From: DATMGU01 sp035555315
Lineage (GTDB): Bacteria > Pseudomonadota > Alphaproteobacteria > ATCC43930 > CGMCC-115725
Assembly (NCBI GenBank): GCA_035555315.1
Contig: DATMGU010000041.1
Location: 1 to 64,000, forward strand
Direction of reading: 5' to 3'
DNA length: 64,000 bases
The notes under the pieces were generated by a model. It was not told the origin of the DNA, ran no database searches, and saw only the letters and a program-made list of their open reading frames with translations. Position numbers and translations under genes: made by a program. Positions 1 through 7,916 of this stretch are shown here, one piece after another (positions within the stretch are counted from its first letter, which is position 1; every line of letters starts with the position of its first letter).

Positions 1-828
1 ACAGGCGACATCAGCGTGCTGGCGACCGGCAGCCGTTTCGCCGGACAGCTCGTCCGATCGCTGAGCGGTTCGATGGAAGAGCGCAGAGCGGTTTTCCATC
101 GGCTCGAGGCATCGCTTTCCGGCGCGCCGCGCATCCTGATCGTCGGCGGCGGCCCGCTCGGCGTCGAGATGGCCGGCGAGATCGTCGAGACCTGGCCGGG
201 ACGATCCGTGACCATCGTTGAGTCCGGCGCGCGCATTTTGGGCGGTACGGCAAAATCGGCATCCGCCCATGCGGCAAAATTCTTGAAGCAGCGCGGGGTG
301 GCGCTGCTGACGGGTGAACGGATCGAGAGCCCGTCGCCGGGGGACGGCGTATCGGTGGGACCAGGCGAGGCTCGCACCACCAGCGGCAAGCGCATCGGCT
401 ACGATCTCATTCTTTGGTGCATCGGTGGGCGCCCCAACACGGAGTATCTGCGCGCCCATTTCTCCGACCGCCTCGATGCGGACGGGCGTGTCAGGGTGAC
501 GCCGCGGCTCCTCATGGAGGGGGAGGATCGTGTGTTCGCACTCGGCGACATTACGAACCTCAAGGAAAACAAGATGGCGTTGCACGTCGCCGGCCAGCTC
601 CGCGTCGCGGAAGCGAATATCCGCGCCGTGGCAGTGGGTCGAACGCCGCCCAAGACCTATAAGGCGAAGACCGGGAACCCCATGATGGCGGTCACCCTGG
701 GCAGTCGCGCGGGGGTCGCCGTCGTCCCGCCGTTCGGCACCATTCGGTCTGCTTGGCTGAACCGGAAAATCAAGGCGGAAACCATGCTGGTGCCGATGTA
801 CCGCAAGAAGCTCGGCCTGCCGGCCTGA
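1..828 (+). CDS. FSP1/AIFM2-like FAD-dependent NAD(P)H oxidoreductase (5' end cut by window)
   Basis: The reading frame is open from base 1, so the GTG at 16 is unlikely to be the true start and the N-terminal FAD-binding part lies outside the window. A full dinucleotide-binding Rossmann motif is visible (ILIVGGGPLGVEMAGE, codons about 45-60). It is followed by the second FAD motif (FALGDI) and a C-terminal domain of the ferroptosis-suppressor/AIF type (NPMMAVTLG). Enzymes of this family move electrons from NAD(P)H to quinones or other small acceptors; the acceptor here is unknown. The gene lies 30 bp upstream of a CrtC/AttH-like gene on the same strand, so the two may be co-transcribed. The family call is fairly secure; the substrate is not. 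Confidence 0.8.
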   Translation, partial: TGDISVLATGSRFAGQLVRSLSGSMEERRAVFHRLEASLSGAPRILIVGGGPLGVEMAGEIVETWPGRSVTIVESGARILGGTAKSASAHAAKFLKQRGVALLTGERIESPSPGDGVSVGPGEARTTSGKRIGYDLILWCIGGRPNTEYLRAHFSDRLDADGRVRVTPRLLMEGEDRVFALGDITNLKENKMALHVAGQLRVAEANIRAVAVGRTPPKTYKAKTGNPMMAVTLGSRAGVAVVPPFGTIRSAWLNRKIKAETMLVPMYRKKLGLPA

Positions 829-858
829 CGCCCCCGCTTCCCCAACGAGAGAATACTC

Positions 859-1950
859 ATGCATCGCAGCAAGAACGGCCATCTTCGGCTGGCGGATCGT
901 CCCGCCGATTACAAGAGACTTGGCATCGTCCCCGTTGACATAGCGGCGTTTGAGGACGGTCAACGCATCGGCACGGAAAGGGGCCGCTATGAATGGTGGT
1001 ACTTCGATGCCCATCTCGACAATGGGGCGTCCGTCGTCGTGGTTTTCTACACCAAGCCCAATGTCAGCCCGAACGGTCCTCTCGCGCCAAGGATCACCAT
1101 CGACATCACCCTGTCTGACGGCCGCACCTTCGAGAAGTTTCTCGATATCGGGCCGGAGCTGTTCAGCGCATCGAAATCCGGTTGCGATGTCAGGATCGGG
1201 ACGAACCACTTCGTCGGCGATCTTAATCGCTACCACATCACGGCCACCATCGAGGACATATCGGTCGATATCGACTTGACGGCAGAGGTCCGCGCCTGGC
1301 GTCCCAAGTCCGGTCATCTCTATTTCGGTGCCGAGGGGCGAGAAAAACTCTTCGCCTGGCTTCCTGCGGTGCCCCGCGGACTGGCAAGCGTCCGCTATAG
1401 CATTGGGAATGAGGAATACCGCGCCTCCGGCAGCGGATATCATGATCACAATTGGGGCGACATCCCCATGCAGACGCTCATGCACAACTGGTACTGGGCA
1501 CGCGCCAGCATCGGTCCCTACACGATCATCGCATCCTACATCACGGCCACCGCCGCCTACGGCTATGAAACCCAGATCGTCTACATGCTGGCCAAGGACG
1601 GCGAGATCGTCGCCGACGACGATGCCAAAGTATCCTTCGAAGCGGATCGCGTCGCAATCGACGGCAAGACCGGCAAGCCGGTGGCGGATGTCACGCGCTA
1701 CATCTATCACGATGCCGATACGCGCTATGTCGTGTCGTTCGAGCGCGAGAAGACCATCCTGCAAGCCATCCTCACCGACCGCGCGCCGCCGCTCAAGCGA
1801 ATCATCGCCCGGCTGATCGGCTTTGACGGTGCCTATCACCGCTTCACCGGCAAGGTCACGATCGAGAAGGTCGTGGGGGGCGTGCGTGTGGAGCGTTTCG
1901 ACGGTCGGGCCATCTGGGAACTGATGTATTTCGGTAAGACGCGGCCTTAG
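859..1950 (+). CDS. CrtC/AttH-like lipocalin-fold protein (hydroxyneurosporene-synthase-like)
   Basis: The product is 363 aa. The N-terminal YEWWYFDAHLDNG segment (about residues 45-57) and the later NWGDIPMQTLMHNWYWARA segment (about 199-217) are typical of the AttH/CrtC family, which has two lipocalin-like beta-barrels. Known members include carotenoid 1,2-hydratases and Diels-Alderases of natural-product pathways. No phytoene synthase or desaturase gene is present in the window, so a carotenoid role is not supported. I see no signal peptide. The gene follows the FSP1-like oxidoreductase by 30 bp, which suggests a two-gene redox/hydratase unit acting on a lipophilic substrate (inference). 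Confidence 0.75.
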   Translation: MHRSKNGHLRLADRPADYKRLGIVPVDIAAFEDGQRIGTERGRYEWWYFDAHLDNGASVVVVFYTKPNVSPNGPLAPRITIDITLSDGRTFEKFLDIGPELFSASKSGCDVRIGTNHFVGDLNRYHITATIEDISVDIDLTAEVRAWRPKSGHLYFGAEGREKLFAWLPAVPRGLASVRYSIGNEEYRASGSGYHDHNWGDIPMQTLMHNWYWARASIGPYTIIASYITATAAYGYETQIVYMLAKDGEIVADDDAKVSFEADRVAIDGKTGKPVADVTRYIYHDADTRYVVSFEREKTILQAILTDRAPPLKRIIARLIGFDGAYHRFTGKVTIEKVVGGVRVERFDGRAIWELMYFGKTRP

Positions 1951-1985
1951 GGCGTAGAGATTTGACATTCCTACTCGACGGCCAT

Positions 1986-2005
1986 GACGACGAGATGGCG
2001 TCGTC
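1986..2005 (+). terminator. Possible hairpin terminator after the CrtC-like gene
   Basis: A perfect 7-bp inverted repeat (GACGACG / CGTCGTC) with a 6-nt loop lies 35 nt past the stop codon. There is no T-tract after it, so intrinsic termination is only a possibility. Confidence 0.3.
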
Positions 2006-2146
2006 GGGGGCCAGGGTGAATGAGCCGTCGATCGACTGACCAGCGACAGGCCAATTGCTAGCCAGTCCCATAGGCTGGCCGCGAACAGCGTACTCACTGC
2101 GGCCGTGCCGACGAGGCATACATACCTAAATCCATCCAGCGCAGTA

Positions 2147-2156
2147 TCGTATCCAA
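2147..2156 (+). promoter_or_regulatory. Candidate GntR operator half-site upstream of the GntR gene
   Basis: TCGTATCCAA differs at one base from TTGTATCCAA at 5061-5070 in the promoter region between the molybdoenzyme and transporter genes. FCD-type GntR regulators often bind sequences resembling TTGTATACAA. The site is about 100 nt before the GntR start, which would fit autoregulation (inference). Apart from this site and the hairpin at 1986, I see nothing coding in the 306-bp gap 1951-2256. Confidence 0.4.
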
Positions 2157-2256
2157 GAATGAAGCGGCGGGATCAAGAATTTGTGCCGTGCCATGCGTTA
2201 CGCTATGAGGAGGCGGTTTCCGCCGCGAAGCCGCGCCCCATGGGGATTCCAAGATC

Positions 2257-2997
2257 GTGACACCCGACGCGCCGAAGCTGATCGAAGAACTCGCCGACCG
2301 CATCCATTCGAAGATACTGTCGGGAGATTACCCCCCGGGAACGCGCCTCAAGCAGGAGTTGCTGGCGCAGGAATTCGATGTCAGCCGCACGCCGATCCGG
2401 GAAGCCTTGTCGCGGCTCGAAGCCAAGGGCATCGTGAGCCAGGCGCAACGGCGGAGCGCGGTCGTCAAAAGTCCGTCGAGCCGCGACATCAGCGAAATGT
2501 ACCAAGTGCGGGCTGAACTGGAGGGTCTCGCAGCCCAACTTTCAGCGCGATGGATAACCGATCCGCAGTTGGAGGAGTTGCGGTCTGCGCACGATGCTTT
2601 CGCAGAAGCCGTGCGGAGCCTCCGGGCGGCACGGACATCGGACGTCCACGCCGCGACGGCCAATCCCTCGGTCTCTGCATCGTTCGAAGAGGCGTCCCGT
2701 CAGTGGCTCGAGATGAACGCGCGGTTTCATCGGACAATCTGCGAATCTTCGAACAATCGATTTCTTGTGCGCACGCTTCAAGACGTGACGTCCGGATATG
2801 CCCGCAGCGTGATGCTTTCTTCCGCGACCGGAATGAACAGCTATCGGATCGAGACGACCATTGCACAGCACGAACGGATTCTCAGGGCGCTTGAGGAACG
2901 GGAACCCGGCAAGGCGCGGCGCGCCATGATTGAGCACATCCTCGGCGCGAGCGAATTCGTCATTGCATCGTTTGCAAATCTCGAACCCCAGTCGTAG
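2257..2997 (+). CDS. GntR-family transcriptional regulator, FadR/FCD type
   Basis: The product is 246 aa from a GTG start. The N-terminal winged helix-turn-helix is clear (LLAQEFDVSRTPIREALSRL, about residues 34-53), followed by an all-helical FCD effector domain to the C terminus (RFHRTICESSNNRFL and a late EHERILRALEER helix with the usual metal-binding histidines). FCD regulators usually repress genes for uptake and breakdown of carboxylic acids and are released by the substrate. Its 3' end overlaps the 3' end of the opposing molybdoenzyme gene by 38 bp. Matching operator-like motifs at 2147 and 5061 suggest that it controls itself and the 5.05-5.27 kb divergent promoter (inference). Confidence 0.9.
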   Translation: MTPDAPKLIEELADRIHSKILSGDYPPGTRLKQELLAQEFDVSRTPIREALSRLEAKGIVSQAQRRSAVVKSPSSRDISEMYQVRAELEGLAAQLSARWITDPQLEELRSAHDAFAEAVRSLRAARTSDVHAATANPSVSASFEEASRQWLEMNARFHRTICESSNNRFLVRTLQDVTSGYARSVMLSSATGMNSYRIETTIAQHERILRALEEREPGKARRAMIEHILGASEFVIASFANLEPQS

Positions 2998-4996
2998 CAG
3001 CCTGCTCGGCGGCATCGTCGGATGAACCCGTGAGCGCTTCGAAGCGAACGCGCGTTTCACCGTAGGCGGCCATCTCGCCGAAATTGCTCATGATGTCCTG
3101 GGTCAGGATGTTGACCCCGCCGCCGCGCTTCATCCAGGTACCCACGGCCATGATCACCATGCCCGGGCCGACGCGCCGGTCGACCGATACCTCGACCGTG
3201 AGTTCACCCACGCTGGACCGCAGCCGGGCCATCTGGCCATCGACCACTCCCGCTATACGGGCGGCTTCCTCTCCGACGCGCACGGTGGCGTGCTTCGGAT
3301 GCTCGGCTTCGGTCATCTGCGACAACAGCCATTTCTTGCTGAAGTTCGTGACCAGCGTCAGCGGATACTCGGGATTGACGCTCGGTGCGTCGTCAATCGA
3401 GGCAATGAATTCGAATTTTCCCGATGTGGTCGGGAATTTTCGGTCGGCGAACGGGACGAGGGGGGCGACAGGGCATCGGACCGGCCCCTCGAACAGGGAG
3501 TCTACCGAGATACCCGCCCTTTCAAGCGGCGCCATGAGGCGCTTTAGCCACTCGCGCGGCGTTCCGGCCATCTCGTCGCCGAAGCCGAGGCGTTCCGCCA
3601 GTCTCTGAAAGATCCAAAGGTCGGAACGCGACTCACCCACCGGCTCGATCGCAGGATTTACGCCGCCTATGATGTTATGGCCCCAGGAAACCAGCGCATC
3701 CTCCTCTTCCAGGAAGGTCGTCGTCGGCAGGAATAGGTGCGCATGGTCGGTCGTGTCGGTGAGGAAGCTATCCACGACCACGACGAAATCGAGCGTGCGG
3801 AGCGCCTTCGCGACCAGGTTCGAGTTCGGAGACTGGTTGACGGGGTTCCCGCCGGTCACGAAGAGCATTTTGACCGGCGGATCGGAAGCGTCCAGCAAGC
3901 CGCGGGCCAGCAGCGGCTCGGGGATGGTTCTGTGGAACTGCGCACGGTCTGCGGCTTCTATGGTTTTGTCGAACAATCGTTGCGTGTCGAAGCCGTGCGT
4001 GACGCCGCCGCCAGCAATCCCGATTTGACCGCACAGGGCGGCCAAGGCATCGACGCATCGGAAGATTTCGGCGCTGGCCTTGTATTTGTTGAGGCCCCAG
4101 CCGAGTTGGATCGAGGCCGGCTTCGTGGTCGCGTATGCCCGGGCCAGCAGCCTGATCTCCTCGATCGGTAACCCGCACTCGGATGCGAGCGATTCCAGGG
4201 TGCGGGCGTTCAGTAACTCCCTGAAAGCCGTATAGCCCGCCGTATGGAGGGACAGGAATTCCTTATCCTGTAGGCCTTCCTCCAAGATGACCTTCGCCAT
4301 AGCCAGCGCGAGCGACGCATCCGTTGCTACCCGCGGCTGGACGTGCTGATCGCAAATCGTGGCGGATTCGCTTTTGACGGGGTCGATGAGGATCACTTTG
4401 CCCCCCGCATCGCGGACAGCCTTCAGAAGAGGAACGAGATGGAGGTTGGTCGCAAGCGGGTTGCGGCCCCAAAGCAAGACGAGCTTGCTGTTGAGCACGT
4501 CCATTGGATCGTGGCCGAGGCGAGTCCCGAAATCGAGCTTCTGCCCGGCGCGCGCGGCGCCGCTGCAGAGCGAGCCGCGCGGCGTCGTGACGCCCCCCAG
4601 CAAATTCCAAAATCGGTGATTCAGTTTCTTGGTCGCGCCCCACGAGCCGGTTCTCTGGTAATGCATGATCGAGAGCGGCCCCAATGACGCCTTGTACTCC
4701 TGGATCTTGGTGGCGACGAGATCGAGAGCCTCGTCCCAACCGATCCGCTCCCATGGCGAGTCCGGCGTGCCGTCTCGGCGCTTGAGCGGATGAAGCTCCC
4801 GTTCGGCGCTGTAGAGACGGCGGGGGTACCGATAGGTCTTGGCGCACAGATAGCCCTTCGTGAATTCATGACCGGCGTGACCCTCCAGCTTCACGACCGT
4901 GCCCTCGCTGACATGGGCGACGATGCCGCAACCATCCGGGCAATCCAAAGTGCATGACGTGTAGACCTTCTGTGTCACTGCATCCGTCCGCGTCAT
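2960..4996 (-). CDS. Molybdopterin oxidoreductase, DMSO-reductase superfamily, with N-terminal [4Fe-4S] site
   Basis: The product is 678 aa from the ATG at 4996. A longer GTG start at 5050 lacks a ribosome site and crowds the operator region. Cysteines at residues 15, 19, 23 and 51 (CTLDCPDGC ... GYLC) form the Fe4S4 pattern of the family. The molybdopterin-binding core follows, then a C-terminal dinucleotide-binding domain. The segment RGSLCSGAARAG puts a Cys near residue 144 where the molybdenum ligand is expected. There is no twin-arginine signal and no FeS or membrane-anchor subunit next door, so a cytoplasmic single-subunit enzyme is likely. The substrate is unknown; the divergent MHS transporter and the GntR gene suggest an imported carboxylate or aromatic compound (inference). 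Confidence 0.88.
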   Translation of the reverse strand: MTRTDAVTQKVYTSCTLDCPDGCGIVAHVSEGTVVKLEGHAGHEFTKGYLCAKTYRYPRRLYSAERELHPLKRRDGTPDSPWERIGWDEALDLVATKIQEYKASLGPLSIMHYQRTGSWGATKKLNHRFWNLLGGVTTPRGSLCSGAARAGQKLDFGTRLGHDPMDVLNSKLVLLWGRNPLATNLHLVPLLKAVRDAGGKVILIDPVKSESATICDQHVQPRVATDASLALAMAKVILEEGLQDKEFLSLHTAGYTAFRELLNARTLESLASECGLPIEEIRLLARAYATTKPASIQLGWGLNKYKASAEIFRCVDALAALCGQIGIAGGGVTHGFDTQRLFDKTIEAADRAQFHRTIPEPLLARGLLDASDPPVKMLFVTGGNPVNQSPNSNLVAKALRTLDFVVVVDSFLTDTTDHAHLFLPTTTFLEEEDALVSWGHNIIGGVNPAIEPVGESRSDLWIFQRLAERLGFGDEMAGTPREWLKRLMAPLERAGISVDSLFEGPVRCPVAPLVPFADRKFPTTSGKFEFIASIDDAPSVNPEYPLTLVTNFSKKWLLSQMTEAEHPKHATVRVGEEAARIAGVVDGQMARLRSSVGELTVEVSVDRRVGPGMVIMAVGTWMKRGGGVNILTQDIMSNFGEMAAYGETRVRFEALTGSSDDAAEQAATTGVRDLQTMQ

Positions 4997-5060
4997 CTCG
5001 GCCCCCATTTCTGATAGCTCGCACTCGGGACGATAGCGGCTTGAGTGCACGATGCAATTA

Positions 5061-5091
5061 TTGTATCCAATAAATTATATATAGGATGCAA
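5061..5091. promoter_or_regulatory. Inverted-repeat operator in the AT-rich divergent promoter region
   Basis: TTGTATCC (5061-5068) and GGATGCAA (5084-5091) form an inverted repeat with 7 of 8 bases matching, inside an AT-rich stretch (5051-5276) that contrasts with the GC-rich surroundings. The left arm extends to TTGTATCCAA, resembling FCD-GntR sites and the motif at 2147. It lies between the divergently transcribed molybdoenzyme and MHS transporter, where it could control both. Confidence 0.5.
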
Positions 5092-5276
5092 AATTAAATA
5101 TCTTAAATCCTAAAATTTCATCATAGGACCCAAAATAATACCTAGACCGGCGTTGGGAAGACGCCTTAAATAAACTTAACATATTGTTTTTATTGAATAT
5201 TTATCCGGTATGATCGTCGGTGCGAGATTGGCATGCTCTTTGCGAAACTCCTGGAGGGACGCAAAGGAATAAGCTC

Positions 5277-6602
5277 ATGATGGAACTTGAAACTCCCACT
5301 CGCCAGCCAACCCGGGCAGCGATCGCCGCGTTCGTCGGCACCACGATCGAATGGTATGACTTCTTCATTTACAGCACGGCGTCGGCCTTGGTCTTTCCCC
5401 GGCTATTCTTTCCGAACAGCGACCCGAACGTCGGTCTTCTCATTTCGCTGGCGACGTTCGGCGTCGGCTTCTTCGCCCGCCCTATCGGAGCCCTCTTCTT
5501 CGGGCATGTCGGCGATCGGTTCGGCCGCAAGCGCGCACTCGTAGCAACCGTTCTTATGATGGGCGCCTCCACGGCATCGATCGGCTTGCTCCCGACCTAT
5601 TCGCAGATTGGCATCTGGGCGCCGGTCGCCCTGATCGTTCTTCGGATAGTCCAAGGAATTTCAGTCGGTGGAGAATGGGGCGGCGCCGTGCTGATGGCGG
5701 CCGAACACGCTCCTGCGGGACGCAAGACCTGGTATGCTTCGTTCGCCCAGCTCGGTAGCCCCGCCGCGGTGCTCCTGTCGATGTCGGCGTTCGCCGTCGT
5801 CACTCGAGCGTCCGGCGAGCAATTTCTCCTTTGGGGATGGCGCGTCCCATTCCTCTTGAGCGTTGCCCTTCTTGTCACAGGCCTCGTGATTCGACTTGGA
5901 GTGACTGAGTCGCCCGAATTCGTGGAGGCGAGCGCGGGGCGCAAAATCGCGCGCTTTCCCGTCGCCGACGCTTTCAGGCGTGCGGCCTGGCCGATCGTCT
6001 TCGCAATGTTCGCGTTCGCGATCGGTACTGCTGGTTTCTACTTCACCAACACCTTCCTCATTGCCTACACCACGCGGACCCTCGGTCTCGACAGGTCGAT
6101 CATCCTCGACTCTCTCGCAATGGTGGCTGTCGTCCAGTTCGTGGGTCAGCTCGGTGCAGCGAAAATCGCCGAGGCGATCGGCGATGCGAAGTTTCTTCTG
6201 GCCGCTTCGGCGCTCGCGATCCTCGCGCCTTACCCGATGTTCATGCTGGTCGAGTTCAAGACGACAACCGGCATCGTGGCCGGGATCTCGATTGCAACCC
6301 TGTGCGCATCGGGCTTCTACTCGGTAATTGCAGGCTACGCGAGCAAGGTCTTTCCGATCGAAGTCCGTTACAGCGCCATTTCGGCCTCCTATCAGCTCGG
6401 CGGCGCGATATTCGGAGGCTTCACACCCATGATTGGGGTCGTATTGTCCAACGACTACCCGGGCCAATGGTTGCCACTGGCTATCTTCTACAGCGTGCTT
6501 GCCGGCTTTTCATTCCTGGGAACCTTATGCTTGGCAGTGCGCGGCACCTCGGTGCCGAAGCCGGTTGCAGAAGCCATGGACCTGTCCGTGGGCGCGCAAT
6601 AG
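5277..6602 (+). CDS. MFS transporter, metabolite:H+ symporter (MHS) family
   Basis: The product is about 441 aa. The chosen ATG at 5277 (a second ATG follows directly) has an AAAGGA ribosome site about 10 nt before it; a GTG at 5220 has none. The N-terminal GTTIEWYDFFIYSTAS segment and the loop 2-3 motif GHVGDRFGRKR are typical of ShiA/ProP/KgtP-like symporters. Twelve hydrophobic segments can be followed. MHS proteins import organic acids, betaines or shikimate with protons. The gene is divergent from the molybdoenzyme across an AT-rich regulatory region, so it probably imports that enzyme's substrate or a precursor (inference). Confidence 0.88.
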   Translation: MMELETPTRQPTRAAIAAFVGTTIEWYDFFIYSTASALVFPRLFFPNSDPNVGLLISLATFGVGFFARPIGALFFGHVGDRFGRKRALVATVLMMGASTASIGLLPTYSQIGIWAPVALIVLRIVQGISVGGEWGGAVLMAAEHAPAGRKTWYASFAQLGSPAAVLLSMSAFAVVTRASGEQFLLWGWRVPFLLSVALLVTGLVIRLGVTESPEFVEASAGRKIARFPVADAFRRAAWPIVFAMFAFAIGTAGFYFTNTFLIAYTTRTLGLDRSIILDSLAMVAVVQFVGQLGAAKIAEAIGDAKFLLAASALAILAPYPMFMLVEFKTTTGIVAGISIATLCASGFYSVIAGYASKVFPIEVRYSAISASYQLGGAIFGGFTPMIGVVLSNDYPGQWLPLAIFYSVLAGFSFLGTLCLAVRGTSVPKPVAEAMDLSVGAQ

Positions 6603-6649
6603 GGGGCATGGCGTGGAGTGGGCCCTCGGCGCCGCACTCCCGCATGTAG

Positions 6650-6830
6650 AACGAATCCGGCACACCGTTGTGGCTCGTGCTGCGCTCCAACGCGGATGCC
6701 GACACGGTTTTCCTCGTGGATTTGTTCAGCGGGCCCGATGGCGCGCGACGCGCACATGAAAGGCGTGATTTTCGCGACCGTTCCCGCTCTCTACGTCCAG
6801 CGGGATGCATGGGCGCTCGCGGCGAAATTT
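6650..6830 (+). pseudogene. Frameshifted remnant of an ABM-domain (putative quinol monooxygenase) gene
   Basis: After an in-frame stop, the text reads NESGTPLWLVLRSNADADTV then FLVDLFSGPDGARRAHE. It then continues in another frame as AHMKGVIFATVPALYVQ. Joined, these match the usual second half of small antibiotic-biosynthesis-monooxygenase/quinol monooxygenase proteins. The frame change is near 6740-6750. The N-terminal half is absent and no start is available, so this is a decayed gene piece. Confidence 0.6.
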
Positions 6831-6849
6831 TCCGCCGGGTCGGGGAGAG

Positions 6850-6881
6850 GCGAGCGCCCGCCGCATTCGACGGGCGCTCGC
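6850..6881 (-). terminator. Strong GC hairpin directly after the NmrA-like gene
   Basis: A perfect 11-bp stem (GCGAGCGCCCG / CGGGCGCTCGC) with a 10-nt loop begins 5 nt beyond the stop of the minus-strand NmrA-like gene. No clear U-tract follows on that strand, so it may act as a processing or Rho-assisted stop. Confidence 0.5.
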
Positions 6882-6886
6882 TCGCG

Positions 6887-7783
6887 TTAGGCGTTGTAAG
6901 CCGCTGGTGCCACGGCCCATTGCTTGGCCGTCTCGACGGCAAAATCGCGGTAGGAACGCGGGGCATGGCCGAGGAGCGCGGTCAGGCGTTCAAGAGCGGC
7001 CGGCGTCGCTACGGCGCCGTCCCGTTGGTAGCGGGCCAGCATCAGGCGCATGTCGTAGGCGAGCCAGCCGGGTGCGAAAGTCTTCATCCTTTGCTCCATG
7101 GCGTCCAGATCGTCGCCGATATAGCGGATCGGGCGCTCCAGCACCTCGGTCCAGATGTCGGCCAGGGCGGCACTGGTGAGGCTGTCGGGTCCGACCAGGT
7201 CGATCACCTCGCTGGGCAACCTGTGCTCGGACTGCTCCCGGCGAAGCAGCTCCTGCGCCGCGATCTGGGCGATGTCGCGCGTATCGACCATGGAGACGCC
7301 GGCCGACCCGATCGGCATGGCATAGAGGCCGTTGCCGAGCAGCGCATCCTTCTGGCGCATGTCATTCTGGATGTAGTAGCCGGGCCGCAGGATCGTCGCC
7401 GGCATGTCGCTCGCCTCGATCATGCGTTCGACGGCGTGCTTGCCCGTGAAATGCGGCACGTCCGTATAGTCGGCGCCTTTGAACACCGACAGATACACCA
7501 CGCCCCGCACGCCGGCCTCGCGCGCCAGGTTCAGCGTGATGAGCGCCTGGGTGAGTTCGTCGGGCACATTGGCGATCAGCAGGAACAGCGTGCTGACGCC
7601 CGCCAGCGCCGTGCGCAGCGACTCCACGTCGGACGGGTCGCCCTTGACCGGTACGACACCGGCCGGGAACGACGTTTTTTCGGGCGACCGCGTGAGGGCG
7701 CGGATCTGGACACCCTTGCCGGCGAGGGTGGTTACAACCTGTGATCCGATGGTGCCGGTACTGCCGGTTACGAGAATGGTCAT
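6887..7783 (-). CDS. NmrA-family NAD(P)-binding protein (atypical SDR)
   Basis: The product is 298 aa. GSTGTIGSQV (residues 7-16) is the dinucleotide-binding loop of NmrA/QOR2-like atypical short-chain dehydrogenases. ILRPGYYIQN and the following VDTRDIAQIAA segment match the same family. These proteins bind NAD(P)H and act as quinone reductases or redox sensors; the catalytic YxxxK motif is not evident. The gene is divergent from a LysR regulator 133 bp away, a common pairing in which LysR controls the reductase. A strong hairpin follows the stop. Confidence 0.85.
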   Translation of the reverse strand: MTILVTGSTGTIGSQVVTTLAGKGVQIRALTRSPEKTSFPAGVVPVKGDPSDVESLRTALAGVSTLFLLIANVPDELTQALITLNLAREAGVRGVVYLSVFKGADYTDVPHFTGKHAVERMIEASDMPATILRPGYYIQNDMRQKDALLGNGLYAMPIGSAGVSMVDTRDIAQIAAQELLRREQSEHRLPSEVIDLVGPDSLTSAALADIWTEVLERPIRYIGDDLDAMEQRMKTFAPGWLAYDMRLMLARYQRDGAVATPAALERLTALLGHAPRSYRDFAVETAKQWAVAPAAYNA

Positions 7784-7916
7784 ATTCGTGGCTCCTTTGC
7801 CTGTCGAGCAATCGAGGGCGGGTCATCGCCCCTTGCTGAATACGGATATAAAGTGTCCCATATTCATCGGTAAGGAGCCTATTTAGGAACGATAAGTCTC
7901 ATTATTGGAACACTCC

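Noticed and set aside
1856..2119. A minus-strand frame after the CrtC-like gene that briefly looks like a hydratase C terminus
   Set aside because: The similarity is too short and needs favourable reading; half of it is antisense to the CrtC-like gene.
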